A stretch of 8,151 nucleotides of DNA. Source: Prevotellaceae bacterium. Its GTDB lineage: Bacteria; Bacteroidota; Bacteroidia; Bacteroidales; UBA932. The translations under genes and the position numbers were made by a program. Under the pieces are notes generated by a model. The model worked only from the letters and a program-made list of their open reading frames with translations. It was not told the DNA's origin and searched no databases. The stretch spans positions 1 through 8,151 of the forward strand of contig JAIRLF010000026.1 in assembly GCA_031259655.1 (NCBI GenBank), in the 5' to 3' direction. Of this stretch, positions 6,154 to 8,151 are shown in pieces. Numbering within the stretch: position 1 is the stretch's first letter; each line of letters begins with the position of its first letter.

Positions 6154-7461
6154 ATGATAGTAATGAAATTTGGAGGCACGTCGGTTGGCTCTCCCGAACG
6201 AATCAAATCGGTTGTAAATTTGATAAATGACAACAATCCCAAAATAGTAGTGTTGTCTGCAATGTCGGGCACAACGAATGCCCTTGTAAAAATATCCGGA
6301 TTGTTTTACGCAGGAAACAAAGATGTTATCGCCGAAATCGACCAGTTGGAAGACAAATACGAAAAAGTGGTTGACGAACTCTACTCGACGGAAGAATACA
6401 AACTTAAAGGAAAAGAATTAATCAAAAACCGGTTCGACCTGTTACGCAATTTCGAGAAGGTCGACTGCAATGCAGTTGCCGAATGTACGATACTTGCACA
6501 GGGCGAATTGCTCTCAACCGCTCTGACTCAGTTATATTGCGAAGAATCGGGAATCAATTCGGCGCTTCTGCCGGCTTTGAATTTTATGCGGAACGACCGA
6601 AACGGAGAACCCGATAATTATTATATCAAAGAACAGATAAACAGGGAATTGAACTCCTACCCCGGAGTAAAACTGTTTATCACGCAAGGTTTTATATGTC
6701 GGGATGCTAACGGCGAAATCAATAACCTGAAACGCGGAGGCAGCGACTATTCGGCATCGCTTATCGGCAAGGCTGTCAACGCCAAAGAAGTCCAGATATG
6801 GACGGATATTGACGGATTCCACAACAACGACCCCCGTTTTGTCGAAAACACGAAAGCTATCAGGGAATTGTCGTTCGACGAAGCAGCCGAACTGGCTTAC
6901 TTCGGGGCGAAAATCCTGCATCCGGCAAGCGTCTGGCCTGCGCAGGAAGCGAATATCCCTCTCCTTCTGAAAAATACGATGGAACCGCAAGCGCCAGGGA
7001 CTGTAATCTCTTCAACATCAAAAAACGAAGGTATCAAAGCGATTGCAGCCAAAGATGATATCACCGCGATAAAAATCAAATCGGGACGAATGCTGATGGC
7101 GTACGGTTTTTTGCGTAAAGTGTTCGAAGTGTTTGAAAGCTATCAAACTCCGATTGATATGATTACAACTTCCGAAATAGCTGTGTCGCTAACTATCGAC
7201 AATACAAAGCATTTAGATAAAATTGCGCAGGAACTCCGTCTCTATGGCAATGTGGAAATCGACCGGAATATGACGATAATTTGCATTGTCGGAAACAATA
7301 TAATGCACAGCAAAGACTCTATCTCAAAAGTGTTTATGGCTTTGGACAAGGTGCCTGTGCGGATGGTGTCGTATGGAGGCAGTCGCCACAATATCAGTAT
7401 ACTCACCGACAGCGAACATAAGGCGGAAGCGCTTAATCTGCTAAGTAAATATTTGTTTTAA
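6154..7461 (+). CDS. lysC: Aspartate kinase, monofunctional, lysine-sensitive (LysC/AK III) type
   Basis: Aspartokinase phosphorylates L-aspartate with ATP in the cytoplasm, the first step toward lysine, diaminopimelate, threonine and methionine. The 435 residues hold an amino-acid-kinase domain (1 to about 285) followed by two ACT regulatory domains (about 300-372 and 373-435). Signatures are KFGGTSVGS (5-13), the nucleotide and substrate motif RGGSDYSAS (194-202), WTDIDGFHNNDPR (216-228) and YFGAKILHP (249-257). No homoserine dehydrogenase domain follows, so this is not a ThrA-type fusion. The DY after GGS and the ACT1 pattern GFLRKVFEVF with IDMITTSE (334-341) resemble E. coli LysC, the lysine-inhibited isozyme. 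Aligned with E. coli LysC, two positions around its lysine pocket differ: His320 becomes Met315 and Ser321 becomes Ala316, while Asp340, Thr344 and Ser345 equivalents are kept. The gene has its own -7 box and AGGA site. The DUF4924 gene follows after 26 bp and is likely co-transcribed. Confidence 0.96.
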   Translation: MIVMKFGGTSVGSPERIKSVVNLINDNNPKIVVLSAMSGTTNALVKISGLFYAGNKDVIAEIDQLEDKYEKVVDELYSTEEYKLKGKELIKNRFDLLRNFEKVDCNAVAECTILAQGELLSTALTQLYCEESGINSALLPALNFMRNDRNGEPDNYYIKEQINRELNSYPGVKLFITQGFICRDANGEINNLKRGGSDYSASLIGKAVNAKEVQIWTDIDGFHNNDPRFVENTKAIRELSFDEAAELAYFGAKILHPASVWPAQEANIPLLLKNTMEPQAPGTVISSTSKNEGIKAIAAKDDITAIKIKSGRMLMAYGFLRKVFEVFESYQTPIDMITTSEIAVSLTIDNTKHLDKIAQELRLYGNVEIDRNMTIICIVGNNIMHSKDSISKVFMALDKVPVRMVSYGGSRHNISILTDSEHKAEALNLLSKYLF

Positions 7462-7487
7462 CCCCGATTAACTAAAACGCACGGAAT

Positions 7488-8009
7488 ATGTTGATAGCAA
7501 AAAAGAAACGAAACGAAAATATTGCCGAATATGTTCTGTATATGTGGCAAATCGAGGACTTGTTGCGCGTATTGAAGTTCGACAGGGATTTGATTTTTCG
7601 AACATTAGTCGAGCCGCTGAATGTCTCCGATGATAAAAAACACGAAATCCTGTATTGGTATATCGGAATTATCGACTTGCTGAAAGAGGAAAAAAAGGAG
7701 GAGTTCGGACATAACTATCATTCGTTGCATGTTATACGGGAACTGAACGATTTGCATCTGTCTCTTGTAGAAAACGATGCAAAATATAAATCCTTATTTG
7801 TCGCCGCAAAGGACGATATCGAACTTTTCAGAGAAAAATCGGCTAAGAAAACTTCCGATATCGAAATTGCTTTCGATGCTCTGTATGCCAAATTGTTGTT
7901 GAAAATGAAACACGAACGAATTTCCGACGAAACTGCGGAGGCTTTCGACCGAATTACTTCTATGATTGCTTATTTGAGCGCAAAATTCCATGAGGACTCT
8001 GCGAATTGA
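7488..8009 (+). CDS. DUF4924 family protein, function unknown
   Basis: I recognise this as the Bacteroidetes-restricted DUF4924 family, which has no established function that I know of. The 173 residues are highly charged and look all-helical, with no cysteine, signal peptide or membrane segment, so the protein is probably cytoplasmic. The family's typical N-terminus MLIAKKKRNENIAEY is followed by a conserved-looking amphipathic stretch, YMWQIEDLLR (18-27). A second motif rich in His and aromatics is HNYHSLHVIRELNDLHL (75-91), after a lysine- and glutamate-rich segment at 66-72. The start at 7488 gives the full-length N-terminus; no convincing Shine-Dalgarno is present (a GGA lies only 2 nt from the ATG). 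It sits 26 bp after lysC on the same strand with no hairpin between, so translation from a shared transcript is likely. A link to aspartate metabolism cannot be inferred from this spacing alone. Confidence 0.85.
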   Translation: MLIAKKKRNENIAEYVLYMWQIEDLLRVLKFDRDLIFRTLVEPLNVSDDKKHEILYWYIGIIDLLKEEKKEEFGHNYHSLHVIRELNDLHLSLVENDAKYKSLFVAAKDDIELFREKSAKKTSDIEIAFDALYAKLLLKMKHERISDETAEAFDRITSMIAYLSAKFHEDSAN

Positions 8010-8021
8010 AAATTGAACAAT

Positions 8022-8042
8022 CGGCGGTTGCGACTTGCGCCG
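8022..8042. terminator. Short GC hairpin between convergent genes, possible terminator
   Basis: CGGCG (8022-8026) pairs perfectly with CGCCG (8038-8042) around an 11-nt loop. It lies in the 43-bp gap between the DUF4924 stop and the stop of the convergent gene. On the plus strand a short run of four T follows about 8 nt later. Location favours a terminator; the short stem and weak T-run make it doubtful. Confidence 0.28.
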
Positions 8043-8052
8043 GCTAAACTTT

Positions 8053-8151
8053 TCATTCCCGCTTCACAATCGTTTCTGCGGTAGAACCGGCATAAGTAGT
8101 GAAGTATCCAAGTCCTCCGCCGGAAATATTTGTGATGATATTTGAAGCGGG
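8053..8151 (-). CDS. C-terminal fragment of a convergent gene, possibly a DUF4249 lipoprotein
   Basis: Read on the minus strand, an open frame enters from the right edge and ends at a TGA (8055-8053), giving the last 32 residues of a protein. The tail contains SNIITNISGGGLGYFTTYA and ends VKRE. The pattern of a Ser-Asn-rich strand, then G-LGYF, then a short polar strand resembles, from memory, the C-terminus of DUF4249 proteins, which are Bacteroidetes outer-membrane lipoproteins often coded next to a TonB-dependent receptor. Two things support real coding: the frame is open to the window edge, and it converges with the plus-strand gene, leaving only 43 bp between stop codons. The family call rests on a short segment and is tentative; the rest of the gene lies outside the window. 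Confidence 0.6.
   Translation of the reverse strand, partial: PASNIITNISGGGLGYFTTYAGSTAETIVKRE

Overview
This window looks like a Bacteroidota (probably Bacteroidales) chromosome segment. Three intergenic regions carry matches to the Bacteroidetes -7 promoter box TAnnTTTG, most starts lack a Shine-Dalgarno sequence, and the gene families fit that phylum: GH106-type lipoprotein glycosidases, a prolyl tripeptidyl peptidase like that of Porphyromonas, and a DUF4924 protein. No mobile element, CRISPR array, tRNA or rRNA was seen.

Left region (1-3414, minus strand): two tandem, co-directional copies of a large GH106-family (alpha-L-rhamnosidase-like) lipoprotein. The upstream copy (217-3414) is complete. 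The downstream copy is cut by the left edge of the window (1-182) and is about 91% identical to its partner over the visible 182 bp. Only 34 bp separate them, and one promoter upstream of the complete copy probably serves both. They look like part of a locus for degrading a rhamnose-containing plant polysaccharide that continues to the left; no SusC/SusD pair is in view.

Middle (3415-3881): a 467-bp divergent intergenic region. It holds 13 perfectly phased copies of a 23-bp direct repeat (3496-3794). The array fills most of the space between the GH106 promoter on the minus strand (-7 box 3446-3453) and the promoter of the plus-strand peptidase (-7 box 3812-3819). This is the least explained feature of the window.

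Right region (3882-8009, plus strand): a secreted S9B serine exopeptidase of the prolyl tripeptidyl peptidase type (PtpA-like); then, from its own promoter, a monofunctional lysine-type aspartokinase (first step of the aspartate pathway to lysine, threonine, methionine and diaminopimelate); then, 26 bp downstream and likely co-transcribed, a small DUF4924 protein of unknown function. At the right edge (8053-8151, minus strand) is the C-terminal end of a convergent gene, tentatively a DUF4249-type outer-membrane lipoprotein.

The glycosidases and the peptidase are both exported nutrient-scavenging enzymes, so a shared control region between them would make biological sense, but co-regulation is inference only.
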